From contig JAKISE010000002.1 in assembly GCA_021648745.1 (NCBI GenBank), positions 23,701 through 87,700 on the forward strand: a DNA stretch of 64,000 bases, written 5' to 3'. Both the position numbers and the translations under genes were made by a program. Positions 63,711-64,000 of the stretch are shown here, one piece after another (positions within the stretch are counted from its first letter, which is position 1; every line of letters begins with the position of its first letter). This DNA is from Cyclobacteriaceae bacterium (GTDB lineage Bacteria; Bacteroidota; Bacteroidia; Cytophagales; Cyclobacteriaceae). The notes under the pieces are model-generated. The model was given only the letters and a program-made list of their open reading frames with translations, did no database searches and was not told the DNA's origin.

Positions 63711-64000
63711 ACCTAAATTCGAGCTAAGAGATGCTGTCAGAAAATAAGGTAGTAGGTGAGGTTTTGGAAATGATAATCGAAAAAATAATCGATTATTTCT
63801 TCCGATATACATCGGGATTATTTTCAAAAGATTGCCTGCTAACTATTTTTTCTTAGGGCTTTAGTGAAATCACCTTAAACCCGAAATATGCAATAGAAAT
63901 TCTATTACTAATACAAACTGCTGCAAATCAGTCGTTTTACTAAGTTTATCCTCTTAACCATAGCGGTGCTATGCTTTTCGAATATAAACTTCTGATTTAT
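63711..64000. mobile_element. Second, uninterrupted copy of the IS982-related repeat element (partial; runs to the right edge)
   Basis: It starts ACCTAAATTCGAGCTAAG (degenerate terminal repeat at 63711). It shares AGAAAATA..GTAGTAGGTGAG (63739-63760), AAAGATTGCCTGCTA (63827-63841) and GGGCTTTA plus TAAACC further on with the reverse complement of the outer element at 15.3-16.6 kb. The match fades after about 175 bp. It holds an unoccupied version of the site into which the 15.5-kb IS982 inserted. No gene is visible in the last 309 bases of the window. Confidence 0.65.

Noticed and set aside
63947..63985. Small hairpin CATAGC-GGT-GCTATG as a terminator
   Set aside because: Only a 6-bp stem with no T-run; more likely part of the repeat element.

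Overview
The window is an AT-rich chromosomal segment of a Bacteroidota bacterium, most likely a marine Cytophagales-type gliding relative. The evidence is type IX secretion (T9SS) cargo with type A and type B C-terminal sorting domains, PorP/SprF-family outer-membrane proteins, TTG/TANNTTTG promoters, many signal-peptide beta-barrels, SiaC, Reg_prop/Y_Y_Y sensor kinases and LA_2272-type surface repeats. No tRNA, rRNA, CRISPR array or prophage was seen. Function calls come from recognising motifs by eye; no searches were run.

Layout. 1-882: 5' part of gyrA (minus). 1.1-3.9 kb: small envelope proteins of unknown function. 4.1-27.4 kb: a surface/secretion island. It holds a SPOR+OmpA protein, a 1344-residue T9SS protein with five 136-residue repeats, and two paralogous pairs of SprF-like protein plus giant BspA-type type-B cargo (9.6-15.2 and 17.8-23.2 kb). 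It ends with a small type-A CTD protein, a beta-barrel, and a YadA-head/S74-chaperone fibre protein. Between the two pairs lies an intact IS982-family element inserted inside a smaller non-autonomous element that carries nearly the same terminal repeats, each with its own 5-bp target duplication. A related element with an uninterrupted copy of the same site lies at the right edge (63711-64000).

27.5-48.8 kb: housekeeping and metabolism, mostly minus strand. This includes thiL with methylmalonyl-CoA epimerase, an A-type Fe-S carrier, miaA, a dipeptide epimerase, a radical SAM protein, a TSUP transporter, rsmE with acyl-CoA-binding protein, citrate synthase, a prohibitin-like protein, TPR and SiaC proteins, two POT peptide transporters, PEP carboxykinase, a CNT nucleoside transporter, and an APS reductase coupled to an SDR epimerase. 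48.9-54.1 kb: a VOC/cytochrome c pair and a minus-strand cluster with an LpoB-like lipoprotein and a COG3014-like TPR lipoprotein.

54.2-60.6 kb: a complete, tightly overlapping trpEGDCFBA operon. It is preceded by a convincing transcription attenuator: an 18-codon leader peptide with two adjacent Trp codons, an antiterminator, and an intrinsic terminator just before trpE. 60.7-63.7 kb: a large Reg_prop/Y_Y_Y sensor histidine kinase with the repeat element 19 bp upstream of its start.
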